Assembly: GCA_963755755.1 (NCBI GenBank)
Contig: CAVWLJ010000018.1
Span: 1 to 64,000 of the forward strand
Direction of reading: 5' to 3'
DNA from: DATKNA01 sp963755755
GTDB lineage: Bacteria; Actinomycetota; Actinomycetes; Actinomycetales; Kineosporiaceae
DNA length: 64,000 nucleotides
The notes under the pieces were generated by a model that made no database searches, was not told the DNA's origin, and saw only the letters and a program-made list of their open reading frames with translations. The position numbers and the translations under genes were made by a program. Below are positions 1 through 7,732 of the stretch, piece after piece. Within the stretch, counting starts at the first letter, position 1. Each line of letters starts with the position of its first letter.

Positions 1-431
1 AAGAAGAACGCCGCGCCGCCGTCGACGACGAGGATGAAGACGAGCGGGTTCTCCGCCTCGAGCGCGAGCTGGATGTCGAAGGCCAGCACGACGACCGCCG
101 AGACGACGGCAGCCTGCCGCAGCGGCAGCCGCAGCGGCGCGAAGGCGACCCCGAGGTAGAGGCCGATGCCCCCCGTCCCCGTCGGGTCGCCGTGGTGGGT
201 GGCCGTCGCGGCGAGACCCATGACGAGCAGCAGCGCGATCGTCACCGGTCGCGGCGCGTCGAACCACAGCAGGAACACGACGGCGGCGACGGAATAGACC
301 GCGACCGACACGGTGACGACGAGCGCGTTCCCGCTCGTCCCCAACCCCACCCGGCTCGCGGCATTGGCGAGGACGACGAGGCCGACGACGCCGAGCCCGA
401 CCGGGATCGGCCACCGGGGTTCCTCGTGCAC
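1..431 (-). CDS. Polytopic membrane protein, N-terminal part (runs off the left edge)
   Basis: Read leftwards from a GTG at 429-431, the frame is open to the window edge (about 143 residues). It is almost entirely hydrophobic segments separated by short polar turns (FLLWFDAPRP, THHGDPTGTG, LPLRQA), giving four to five membrane helices. A short multi-helix N-terminus like this is common in actinobacterial NarL-type sensor kinases, but the catalytic part would lie outside the window, so that is only a guess. The opposite strand here is also open but gives Arg/Pro-rich low-complexity protein, typical of a shadow frame. Confidence 0.5.
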   Translation of the reverse strand, partial: MHEEPRWPIPVGLGVVGLVVLANAASRVGLGTSGNALVVTVSVAVYSVAAVVFLLWFDAPRPVTIALLLVMGLAATATHHGDPTGTGGIGLYLGVAFAPLRLPLRQAAVVSAVVVLAFDIQLALEAENPLVFILVVDGGAAFF

Positions 432-621
432 CGATCCAGCGTGCCATCCGCCGGTGCCGCCGGGGGTCCATCCGGGGGTCCACCGCCTGTCCACCTGCGG
501 GTCCAGCCGGACCACGGCCGCGGACCAACCTCCGCGTTGACGACGCGGACCCCCGCGCCGCGGGAGCGTCGAGACATCGACGCAGCGGCCGCCCGGCCGC
601 TCCCGCCCCTCGGAGGTCCCG

Positions 622-951
622 ATGCTCCAGACGCTGCAGACCCTCAACCTGATGCTCCGGTTCGCGCTCGAGCTCGGCATCCTCGCCGCCCTCGCGGTGT
701 GGGCGTGGCGCCGGATCGAGCGCCGCGCTCTCCGCCTGGTCGCCGCCGTCACCCTGCCGCTCGCCGCCGCGGTCGCCTGGGGCACGTTCGTGCACGGCGA
801 GCTCGTGCCATCCGTTACCGGCGTGCTCGTCGAGATCGCGCTCTTCGCCGCCGCGGCCGCCGCGCTGGTCGCGGTCCGGCACCCCCGGCTCGCCGCCGGG
901 TTCGTCGGCGCCGTCGTCGTCAACGTCGGCCTCATGGCCGTCGCCTCCTGA
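622..951 (+). CDS. YrdB/DUF2568 family small membrane protein
   Basis: The protein has 109 residues with four predicted membrane helices. It opens with LNLMLRFALELGILAALAVW, followed by an Arg-rich cytoplasmic loop (RRIERRAL), a WGTFVHGEL turn and a final helix pair. This order and length match the YrdB/DUF2568 family, whose function is unknown. The ATG at 622 directly precedes the conserved first helix. The next gene, also a membrane protein, follows 47 bases downstream on the same strand, so the two may be co-transcribed. Confidence 0.7.
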   Translation: MLQTLQTLNLMLRFALELGILAALAVWAWRRIERRALRLVAAVTLPLAAAVAWGTFVHGELVPSVTGVLVEIALFAAAAAALVAVRHPRLAAGFVGAVVVNVGLMAVAS

Positions 952-998
952 TCGATCGTCCCGGAACCCCTTCCCTCCCCCGAAAGGACACCGTCGCC

Positions 999-1691
999 GT
1001 GAACGCCTCCGCCCCGGCCGCCTTCGCCACTCGCCTTTCCCGCTCCGGCTTCGCCGTCTCCCCGGCCGGCCGCTGGGCCTCCGTCGCCGGCGCCGTCTAC
1101 GTCGTCGCCTGGATCTCCGGCCTGCTCGTCGTCCCCTCCGCACCGTCCGCGAGCGGCCCCGCCGGCGTCCTGCACGACTTCTACGCGGGCCACGTCCCGG
1201 TGATCGTCGTCCAGGCCCTGCTCGTGCACGGCCTCGCCGGCCTCGCGCTCGCGCTGCTCGCCTGGACGCTGCCCCTGGCCGCGGGCGTTCGCGGACGGGA
1301 CGCCGCGCTCGTGCGCGTTCTCGGCTGGGCGGCGGCGGCCGTCTCGATCGCGCAGGTCGGGCTGGCGCTCGCCGCCGCGTTCGGCGCCGGATCCGCGACT
1401 CCCGCCGAGACGCGCGCGCTCGTCCACGCGGTCGACCTCGCCGACGCCGTCAAGCTCGTGCTGCTGGCCGGCTTCGTCGCGGCCGCGACGGCGGTGGCAG
1501 CCCGCGCCGGCGTCGCCCCCCAGTGGTTGCGCGTCGTGGCCGCCGCGCTCGTCGTCCTCCTGCCGCTCGGCGCCGCGAGCTTCGTCGTCCCCGGCGCCCT
1601 GCTGGGCCTGCTGCTGGTGGTCTCGCTGCCGGTGCTCCTGGTCTGGGCCGGCGCGATCGCCTACCAGGTGGGGCGGCACAGCCTCCGCTGA
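999..1691 (+). CDS. Hypothetical polytopic membrane protein
   Basis: The protein has 230 residues. I chose the GTG at 999 because GAAAGGA lies 10 bases upstream; the frame is open much further left but that part is low-complexity shadow. After a short cytoplasmic N-terminus there are about six hydrophobic segments, with a conserved-looking loop around HDFYAGHVPVI between the first two. The hydropathy pattern resembles small DUF4386-like membrane proteins, but no signature was recognised. It ends 68 bases before the aromatic catabolic operon. Confidence 0.6.
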   Translation: MNASAPAAFATRLSRSGFAVSPAGRWASVAGAVYVVAWISGLLVVPSAPSASGPAGVLHDFYAGHVPVIVVQALLVHGLAGLALALLAWTLPLAAGVRGRDAALVRVLGWAAAAVSIAQVGLALAAAFGAGSATPAETRALVHAVDLADAVKLVLLAGFVAAATAVAARAGVAPQWLRVVAAALVVLLPLGAASFVVPGALLGLLLVVSLPVLLVWAGAIAYQVGRHSLR

Positions 1692-1701
1692 TCCCGCACC
1701 C

Positions 1702-1742
1702 TTGACGACGGGGGACCGTCGCCATACGTTCGGATCCGAACG
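1702..1742 (+). promoter_or_regulatory. Promoter with palindromic operator for the aromatic-catabolism operon
   Basis: TTGACG (1702-1707) and TACGTT (1725-1730) are 17 bases apart, a good housekeeping-type promoter. A perfect 16-base palindrome, CGTTCGGATCCGAACG (1727-1742), begins inside the -10 element and covers the expected start of transcription. A repressor bound there would block the promoter. AGGAGG (1747-1752) then precedes the GTG at 1760. No regulator gene is adjacent, so the binding protein must be encoded elsewhere. Confidence 0.6.
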
Positions 1743-1759
1743 ATCCAGGAGGTGACCGC

Positions 1760-3245
1760 GTGAGCACGGCGACCGTGGCAGGGGTCGAGGTCGACACGAG
1801 GCACTGGATCGGTGGCCGCCGCGTCCGGAGTGCACAGACCTTCGACGACGTCTCGCCCATCGACGGCACCCTTCTCGCCCAGGTGTCCCGCGGGGGCGGC
1901 CAGGAGGTCGAGGCCGCGGTCGAGGCCGCTCGCACCGCCTTTCCGACCTGGTCCCGGACCAGCCCGCAGGAGCGGGCGGCGATCCTGCACCGGATCGCCG
2001 ACGGTGTCGAGAAGCGCACCGAGGACCTCGCCCAGGTCGAGACGCGCGACAACGGCTCCCTGCTCCGCTCCCACCGGAGAGGCGTGATGCCGCGGGTCGC
2101 GCTGAACTTCCGCTTCTTCGCCGATCATCTGCTGCAGCTGCACCACGAGGACTGGGAGACCCGCGGCCACCGCAACCACGTCACGTGGGACCCGGCCGGT
2201 GTCACAGCGATCGTCACGCCGTGGAACGCCCCGCTCATGCTCGCCACCTGGCGGATCGCCCCGGCCCTCGCCGCCGGCAACACCGTGGTCGCCAAGCCGC
2301 CGGAGTGGGCGCCGCTGACGGCGTCCCTGCTCGCCGACATCGCTGCGGAAGCCGGCCTGCCCGACGGCGTCTTCAACGTCGTTCAGGGCCTCGGCACCGA
2401 GGCGGGCGCGCCACTGGTCGCGCACCCCGACATCCGCCGGATCAGTTTCACCGGCTCCGTCCCCACCGCTCAGCGGATCGGCGCAGCGGCTGCCGCCAAC
2501 GTCACGCCGGTCAGCTTCGAGCTCGGCGGCAAGTCCCCGCTGCTCGTGCTCGACGACGCCGACCTCGACCTCGCCGCCGACCTCGCCGTCGAGCAGTTCG
2601 ACAACGCCGGGCAGGTGTGCCTGGCCGCCGTCCGGATCCTCGTCCAGGACTCGGTCGCGGACGCGTTCCGGCAACGGTTCCTGGCGAAGGCGCGGGAGCT
2701 CACGAACGGCCAGGGCGACCCTCGGAACGAGGGCACCGACCATCGGCCCGCTCGTCGCCCACGCCCACCTCGAGCGCGTCGACGGATTCGTCCAGCGGGC
2801 CAGGGAGCAGGGCGCGCGGGTCGTCCTCGGCGGCGAGCCGAACCGTGAGCTCAACGCGCGCACCGGCGGCTTCTACTACCTCCCGACCGTCTTCGAGGGC
2901 GTCGACCCGACCAGCGAGATCGTCTGCCGAGAGGTCTTCGGCCCGGTCCTCACGCTCCAGACCTTCGGCACCGAGGAGGAGGGGATCGCGATGGCCAACG
3001 ACACCGAGTACGGCCTCGCGGCGACCCTCGTCACCGGCGATCCGGAGCGGGCCGAGCGGGTCAGCGCCCGGCTGGACGCCGGCACCGTCTGGGTGAACTG
3101 CTTCTTCGTCCGCGACCTCGCGGCGCCGTTCGGCGGCAACGGGCACAGCGGCATCGGCCGCGAGGGCGGCACCTGGAGTTTCGACTTCTACTGCGACGTC
3201 AAGAACAGCGTCTTCGCGCCGAAGGGATGGCGGACGCATGGGTGA
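1760..3245 (+). pseudogene. Semialdehyde dehydrogenase (HpaE-like), interrupted by one frameshift
   Basis: This is an NAD(P)-dependent aldehyde dehydrogenase most like 5-carboxymethyl-2-hydroxymuconate semialdehyde dehydrogenase. The first frame shows the cofactor region (TPWNAPLMLATW, FTGSVPTA), the catalytic glutamate motif ELGGKSP and the nucleophile context FDNAGQVCLA. At about 2735-2741 the frame breaks: removing one base after GGCACC restores TIGPLVAHAHLERVDGF, and the C-terminus then runs normally (CREVFGPVLT, AAPFGGNGHSGIGREGG) to a TGA at 3243. With one base corrected it is about 494 residues, the usual family length. It overlaps the dioxygenase start by 8 bases. A single indel in such an intact gene suggests a sequence error, but a real mutation would disable the pathway. 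Confidence 0.75.
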
Positions 3246-4128
3246 GATCGTCGGCGCCGGCCTGCTGGCGCACGTCCCCACGATCATGCTGCCGGAGCAG
3301 ACCCGCCGGGAGCTCAACGGCGGCGAGGACTTCACTCTCGTCCCCGGCCTCGAGCGGCTGCGCACGGACGTCTTCGACACCCTCGACTACGACACGGTCG
3401 TCGTCCTCGACAGCCACTGGGCGACGACGGTCGAGTTCGTCGTCACCGCGCAGCCGCGCCGCGCCGGGCTCTTCACCAGCGAGGAGCTGCCGCGCGGCAT
3501 GTGCCGCATCCCGTACGACTGGCCGGGCGATCCCGAGCTCGCCCAGGCGATGGCGGACGCAGCCCCGAAGCACGAGACCTGGGTGACGGCGATCGACGAC
3601 CCTTACCTGCCCGTCTTCTACGCCACGGTCAACCTCTGGCACTACCTGGGGCGCGGACTGCCGGACAAGCGCTGGATCAGCGTGAGCGTCTGCCAGACCG
3701 GCGACACCGAGGACTTCCTGCGTGCCGGCCGCGCCCTCGGCGACGCGATCGCCGCCGTCGACCGCAAGGTCGTGCTGCTGGCCAGCGGCGCGCTGTCGCA
3801 CACGTTCTGGCCGCTGCGGGAGCTTCGCAAGCACGAGAGCGCCTCGCTCGACTCGATCCGGACGCCGCACGCGCGGGCGGCGGACGAGCAGCGCATCGCC
3901 TGGTTCGAGGCCGGCGACCACGCGCGCGTGCTGGAGACGATGGCGGAGTTCATGACGTACAGGCCGGAGGCGAAGTTCTGCCACTACCTGCAGATGATCG
4001 GCGCGCTCGGTGAGTCCGCCGTGACCGCGCCGGGACGCCGGTACGGCGAGTACGAGAACTCGATCGGCACCGGCCAGGTCAACCTCTGGTTCGACCGCCC
4101 CGCCGCCGGCTGGACGGCGACGCGGTGA
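3238..4128 (+). CDS. hpaD: 3,4-dihydroxyphenylacetate 2,3-dioxygenase-like, class III extradiol dioxygenase
   Basis: The 296-residue protein belongs to the LigB/HpaD family of Fe(II) extradiol ring-cleaving dioxygenases. It has the N-terminal metal-binding histidine context (AHVPTIM near residue 12), LDSHW, and the later segment ASGALSHTFWP. The likely reaction is meta-cleavage of homoprotocatechuate or a close catechol to a hydroxymuconate semialdehyde, the substrate of the dehydrogenase encoded just upstream. The ATG at 3238 overlaps that gene's end by 8 bases, and the gene ends in a GTGA overlap with the FAH gene, so the operon is translationally coupled. The exact catechol cannot be told from sequence. 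Confidence 0.8.
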   Translation: MGEIVGAGLLAHVPTIMLPEQTRRELNGGEDFTLVPGLERLRTDVFDTLDYDTVVVLDSHWATTVEFVVTAQPRRAGLFTSEELPRGMCRIPYDWPGDPELAQAMADAAPKHETWVTAIDDPYLPVFYATVNLWHYLGRGLPDKRWISVSVCQTGDTEDFLRAGRALGDAIAAVDRKVVLLASGALSHTFWPLRELRKHESASLDSIRTPHARAADEQRIAWFEAGDHARVLETMAEFMTYRPEAKFCHYLQMIGALGESAVTAPGRRYGEYENSIGTGQVNLWFDRPAAGWTATR

Positions 4129-5003
4129 CCGAGTACCGGCGGATCCTCCTCGACGGCGCGGCGGTCCAGGTCGAGCGGCACGGCGACGCGCTCGTCGCCG
4201 GGGACGGCCGCGAGGTCTCCGTCGACGACGCGGTCCACCTGCCGCCGAGCGAGCCCACGAAGATCATCGCTGTCCACCTGAACTACGCCAGCCGCACGCG
4301 CGAGTTTCGAACGAGGCTCCCGGCGGCACCGACGTACTTCCACAAGCCGGTCACGGCCCTGAACTCCCACCGGGGCGCCGTGGTCCGGCCGCGGGGCTGC
4401 CGCTGGCTCAACTACGAGGGCGAGATCGTCGTCGTTCTCGGGCGCACCTGCAGGAACATCGCACCCGAGGACGCCGCCGGCCACATCGCCGGGTACACGA
4501 TCGGCAACGACTTCGGTCTGCACGACTTCCGCGACACGGACGCCGGCTCCATGCTCCGGGTCAAGGGCAGCGACACGCTCGCCCCCGTCGGCCCCGGCCT
4601 CGTCACTGACTGGGACTTCCGCGGGAAGATGCTCCGCACGCTCGTCAACGGGGAGGTGCGGCAGGAGGGGTCGACCGACGAGATGGAGTGGGACATGCAC
4701 TACCTCGTCGCCGACATCGCCCGCACGATCACCCTCCTCCCCGGCGACCTGCTCTTCACCGGGACGCCGGCCAACTCGCGCCCCGTCGAGCCGGGCGACG
4801 TCGTCGAGGTCGAGGTCGAGGGCCTCGGCCGGCTGACCAACCACGTCGTCGAGGGCCCGACGCCGGTCCGGGCGGACGTCGGGGCGCAGCCGAGCTCGAG
4901 CGAGGAGGTCGTCTCCACCGCGCTCGGCGGCGACTGGGAGTTCCGCGGCATCCGGACCCCGTCCAAGGACCTGTACCCGTCACTGGTGGAGGAGCAGAAG
5001 TGA
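4125..5003 (+). CDS. Fumarylacetoacetate hydrolase family protein (HpaG-like decarboxylase/isomerase)
   Basis: The 292-residue protein has the FAH fold signatures: NYEGEIVVVLGR (metal-binding glutamates), GYTIGNDFGLHDFRD (metal-binding aspartate), RVKGSDT (lysine) and LFTGTPAN. In homoprotocatechuate degradation this family performs decarboxylation and isomerisation of the ring-cleavage acid after dehydrogenase action, which fits its place third in the operon. The start is the GTG of a GTGA overlap with hpaD, and its stop overlaps the ferredoxin start in the same way. About 45 residues after the usual FAH core (ending WEFRGIRTPSKDLYP) may be a lineage-specific tail. Confidence 0.8.
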   Translation: MTEYRRILLDGAAVQVERHGDALVAGDGREVSVDDAVHLPPSEPTKIIAVHLNYASRTREFRTRLPAAPTYFHKPVTALNSHRGAVVRPRGCRWLNYEGEIVVVLGRTCRNIAPEDAAGHIAGYTIGNDFGLHDFRDTDAGSMLRVKGSDTLAPVGPGLVTDWDFRGKMLRTLVNGEVRQEGSTDEMEWDMHYLVADIARTITLLPGDLLFTGTPANSRPVEPGDVVEVEVEGLGRLTNHVVEGPTPVRADVGAQPSSSEEVVSTALGGDWEFRGIRTPSKDLYPSLVEEQK

Positions 5004-5194
5004 TCAAGGTGGTCGTCGACCGCGACGTCTGCCAGAACCACGGGCAGTGCGTCTTCTCCGCGCCGCAGGTCTTCGAGCTGGACGACGACGGCGAGCTCGT
5101 CCAGCTCCAGGACGAGGTCGACGACGATCTGCGCGACAACGTCGAGGAGGCCGCCGACGTGTGCCCCGTGCAGGCCATCACCGTCGAGGGCTGA
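5000..5194 (+). CDS. Ferredoxin, single-cluster P450-partner type
   Basis: This is a 64-residue acidic ferredoxin. Cysteines lie in DVCQNHGQC near the N-terminus and in DVCPVQAI near the C-terminus. The CxxHxxC...CP spacing, with a histidine where a second cluster ligand usually sits, is typical of the [3Fe-4S] (or atypical [4Fe-4S]) ferredoxins that feed cytochromes P450 in actinobacteria. It starts at a GTG overlapping the FAH stop, and its TGA shares a base with the reductase ATG. It should carry electrons from that reductase to an oxygenase, but none is encoded nearby. Confidence 0.85.
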   Translation: MIKVVVDRDVCQNHGQCVFSAPQVFELDDDGELVQLQDEVDDDLRDNVEEAADVCPVQAITVEG

Positions 5195-6456
5195 TGGCAC
5201 AGCGCGCGGTCGTCGTCGGCGCGGGGATGGCCGGGCTGCGGACGGCGGAGGCACTCCGGGCGCAGGGCTTCACCGGCGAGGTCCTGGTGCTGGGCGACGA
5301 GCCGTACGCGCCGTACAACCGTCCGCCGCTCTCGAAGGAGGCGCTCGCCGGGGAGGTCCTGAGCGAGCTCACGCACGAGCGGCTCGCCTTCCGCGTCCGC
5401 AAGGCCGCGGCGGACGTCGTCTGGCGGCTCGGCACCCGCGTCGTCCGGGCCGACCTGACGACCCGGAGCCTCGAGCTCGCCGACGGCTCGACCGTGGAGT
5501 ACGACGCGCTCGTCGCCGCGACCGGGGTGACCGCGCGGCGGCTCGGGGTGCCCGGTCCGCCGCCGGTGCCGGACGCCGGGCGGCACGTGATCCGGACCCT
5601 CGACGACGCGCTGGCCCTGCGCGCGCAACTGCTGCCGGGCGCCCGGGTCGTCGTCGTCGGCGCCGGCTTCATCGGGTGCGAGGTCGCGGCCACGGCCCGC
5701 ACGCTCGGGTGCGAGGTCGCGTGCGTCGCGATCGACCCGCTACCCATGATCCGCCCGCTCGGCCCGATGCTGGCCGCCGTGCTGCAGCGCCGGCACGAGG
5801 AGCACGGCGTGCGGTTCCACCTCTCGACCGGGGTCGAGGCGTTCGAGGGAGAGGAGCGCGTGACCGGCGTCCGGCTCGAGGACGGGTCGTGCCTGGCCGC
5901 GGACGTCGTCGTCGAGGCGCTCGGCTCCCGGACGAACGTGGACTGGCTCGAGGGCCACGGGTTCGACCTCGCCGACGGCGTCCGCACGGACGGCGCGCTG
6001 CGGCCGGTGGTCGTTCCCGATCCTTCCGCCGTCGCCGGTGAAGGTGCGATCGACGGCGTGGCCGTGGTGGGGGACATCGCCCGGTTCCCCAATCCGCGGT
6101 TCGGCCCCGGCGCCTGGCGGGTGGAGCACTGGAGCGTCCCGACGGACACCGGCCGTCGCGCCGGCGCCGTGCTCGCCGCGCACCTCTCCGAAGACACGGC
6201 TCGCTACGAGCTCGTCACGACGATGCCATGGGAGGTGCTGCCGTCGTTCTGGTCCGACCAGTACGACCTGCGGCTGCAGTCCTACGGGATGCCGGGCCTC
6301 GCGGACCCCGACGGCGTCGCCGTGCTCGAGGGCGACCTGGAGGGGGAGTGCGTCGTGGGCTACCACCGCGACGGGCAGCTCGTGGGCGTCGTCGGGATCG
6401 GCATGCTCCCGAGGGTCAACAGCTACCGCGACCGGATCAGGTACGCCCCCGCCTGA
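5194..6456 (+). CDS. NAD(P)H-dependent ferredoxin reductase (FAD)
   Basis: The 420-residue flavoprotein belongs to the rubredoxin/putidaredoxin reductase family. The FAD-binding GxGxxG is VVVGAGMAGL at the N-terminus, followed by the conserved PYNRPPLSKE. The NAD(P)-binding motif is VVVVGAGFIGCE mid-protein, and the second FAD contact is VAVVGDIARF. The C-terminal domain (SFWSDQYDLRLQSYG) matches oxygenase-coupled reductases. It is fused into the operon by a one-base stop/start overlap with the ferredoxin, so the pair is an electron-supply module for a mono- or dioxygenase, probably one that makes the catechol consumed by the upstream enzymes. Confidence 0.85.
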   Translation: MAQRAVVVGAGMAGLRTAEALRAQGFTGEVLVLGDEPYAPYNRPPLSKEALAGEVLSELTHERLAFRVRKAAADVVWRLGTRVVRADLTTRSLELADGSTVEYDALVAATGVTARRLGVPGPPPVPDAGRHVIRTLDDALALRAQLLPGARVVVVGAGFIGCEVAATARTLGCEVACVAIDPLPMIRPLGPMLAAVLQRRHEEHGVRFHLSTGVEAFEGEERVTGVRLEDGSCLAADVVVEALGSRTNVDWLEGHGFDLADGVRTDGALRPVVVPDPSAVAGEGAIDGVAVVGDIARFPNPRFGPGAWRVEHWSVPTDTGRRAGAVLAAHLSEDTARYELVTTMPWEVLPSFWSDQYDLRLQSYGMPGLADPDGVAVLEGDLEGECVVGYHRDGQLVGVVGIGMLPRVNSYRDRIRYAPA

Positions 6457-6462
6457 CTCGGG

Positions 6463-6777
6463 TCAGCGGTCGAGGCGCCGGTGGCCCGGCTGTGCGGTGC
6501 GCTGCGCCGGGTGACCCGTCGTCCGGATCGTCGTCCGGATCGGCGTCCGCAGCTCGTCCCGGGAGACCCGGTCCGCCGTGGGCGTGCGCGGCGCGCTCGT
6601 CGAGGTCGCCACCGGATGCGGGTTCCTCGCCGCGGCCGCCGGGGCGGCGACGAGGACGGCACCCTGCCCGTGGCCGCCGCCAGCGGTCGCGATGGCTCCC
6701 CAGGCGGTGCCCACGGCGACCACCAGCAGGCCGATCCGGGCGGCGGTGACGACGAGCCCGGGTCGTCCGGCGTCCAT
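6463..6777 (-). CDS. Small hypothetical protein with one N-terminal membrane helix
   Basis: The predicted 104-residue protein starts MDAGRPGLVVTAARIGLLVV, giving one membrane helix or uncleaved signal, followed by an Ala/Thr/Pro/Arg-rich tail with no fold signature. AGAAAGG lies about 10 bases before the ATG at 6777. It converges on the ferredoxin reductase, six bases away. I do not recognise a family, and the low-complexity tail leaves room for doubt that it is expressed. Confidence 0.4.
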   Translation of the reverse strand: MDAGRPGLVVTAARIGLLVVAVGTAWGAIATAGGGHGQGAVLVAAPAAAARNPHPVATSTSAPRTPTADRVSRDELRTPIRTTIRTTGHPAQRTAQPGHRRLDR

Positions 6778-6913
6778 CGCGTGCGCCTTTCTCGAACGTC
6801 CTCCCCGACGCACCACCACCGTCCCAGCCCCGGTGGCACGCACGGTGACGCCACGCGGGGGTCCGGCCGAACGGGGGGTTCCCCGCGCTCGGCCGTTCGC
6901 CGTCCGGCGTCGC

Positions 6914-7594
6914 TCAGGCGGCGTCGGTGAGCGCGGCCGCGAAGGTGGCGAAGGCCTCGTCGGTCATCACGAGCCTGCCGAACAGCGTGAGCACCCCTGT
7001 GCCGGCCTCGAACGGCAGGAAGCCGTCGACGAGGAGCGAGGAGAACCCGTGCACCATGCTCCAGGCCAGCACGTCGAGGGGGGTCTCCTCGATGCCGGGC
7101 CGGAGCATGCCGCGCTCGGCGAGCTCGCCGATCCGCTGGAGCAGGATGGCGTAGGCCCTGGCGGGCTCGGGTTCCGGTTCCGCCTCGCCCTCGAGAGGCG
7201 TGGTGTGGAACGCCATCGCGTCGTGCACCTCCGCGCCGGAGGGGCCGAAGACGTGCCGGAACAGGTGCGGCTCCGTCCGCGCGAAGTCGACGTAGGCCTG
7301 GCCGACGGCGAGGAACCGCTGGACCCCTCCGACGTCCCCGTCGGCCTGCACCGCCTCGACGGCGGCCGCCATCCGGTCGGCCAGTTCGTCACTCCCGGCC
7401 ATGCAGACGGCGTGGAGGAGGGCGGCCTTGTCGGGGAAGTGCTGGTAGGCCGCGCTCGGTGAGACCCCGATGGTCTGGGCGATGCCCCGCAGCGACACCT
7501 GGTCGGTACCGCGCTCGCGCACCTGGCGGACCGCCTCGTCGACGAGCGCCTGTTCGAGGGCCCCGTGGTGGTAGGGCTTCGTGGCGCTGCGCAT
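6914..7594 (-). CDS. TetR-family regulator (likely repressor of the MMPL exporter)
   Basis: The protein has about 226 residues. The N-terminal helix-turn-helix is recognisable (VSLRGIAQTIGVSPSAAYQHFPDKAALLHAV), followed by an all-helical ligand domain of the TetR_C_33/WHG type. It is divergent from the MMPL gene, with about 140 bases between them carrying repeated GTTCAGAT motifs, so it probably controls itself and that exporter. The ATG at 7594 (MRSATKPYHHG) was preferred over the one three codons upstream because this family usually begins just before the YHHG segment. Confidence 0.8.
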   Translation of the reverse strand: MRSATKPYHHGALEQALVDEAVRQVRERGTDQVSLRGIAQTIGVSPSAAYQHFPDKAALLHAVCMAGSDELADRMAAAVEAVQADGDVGGVQRFLAVGQAYVDFARTEPHLFRHVFGPSGAEVHDAMAFHTTPLEGEAEPEPEPARAYAILLQRIGELAERGMLRPGIEETPLDVLAWSMVHGFSSLLVDGFLPFEAGTGVLTLFGRLVMTDEAFATFAAALTDAA

Positions 7595-7634
7595 GCCCCT
7601 CACCCTATGTCATTCGAGGTTCAATCTCAACGAT

Positions 7635-7700
7635 GTTCAGATTCGGTGTTGACAGCGTTCAGATCGTTCCGGCAAGGTGAGTCCGAACGGTGTTCAGATC
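7635..7700. promoter_or_regulatory. Repeat-containing control region between TetR and MMPL genes
   Basis: GTTCAGAT occurs three times in the same orientation (starting 7635, 7657, 7692), the last preceded by GAAC to form GAACggtGTTC (7685-7695). TTGACA (7649-7654) and CAAGGT (7673-7678), 18 bases apart, make a plausible promoter for the MMPL gene, with the second repeat lying in the spacer. The arrangement suits binding of the divergent TetR protein. The operator boundaries are inferred. Confidence 0.45.
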
Positions 7701-7732
7701 GATTCATGCAAGCCGGAGTCACGGGAGAAGTC

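Noticed and set aside
192..998. Long plus-strand open frame running into the membrane protein at 999
   Set aside because: It is Arg/Pro/Gly-rich low-complexity without hydrophobic or motif structure, and a GTG with a ribosome site exists at 999. The upstream part is a shadow of other genes in GC-rich DNA.
1661..2863. Minus-strand 400-residue frame opposite the aldehyde dehydrogenase
   Set aside because: It mirrors the real gene's codon positions; the plus strand has clear catalytic motifs and the minus product has none.
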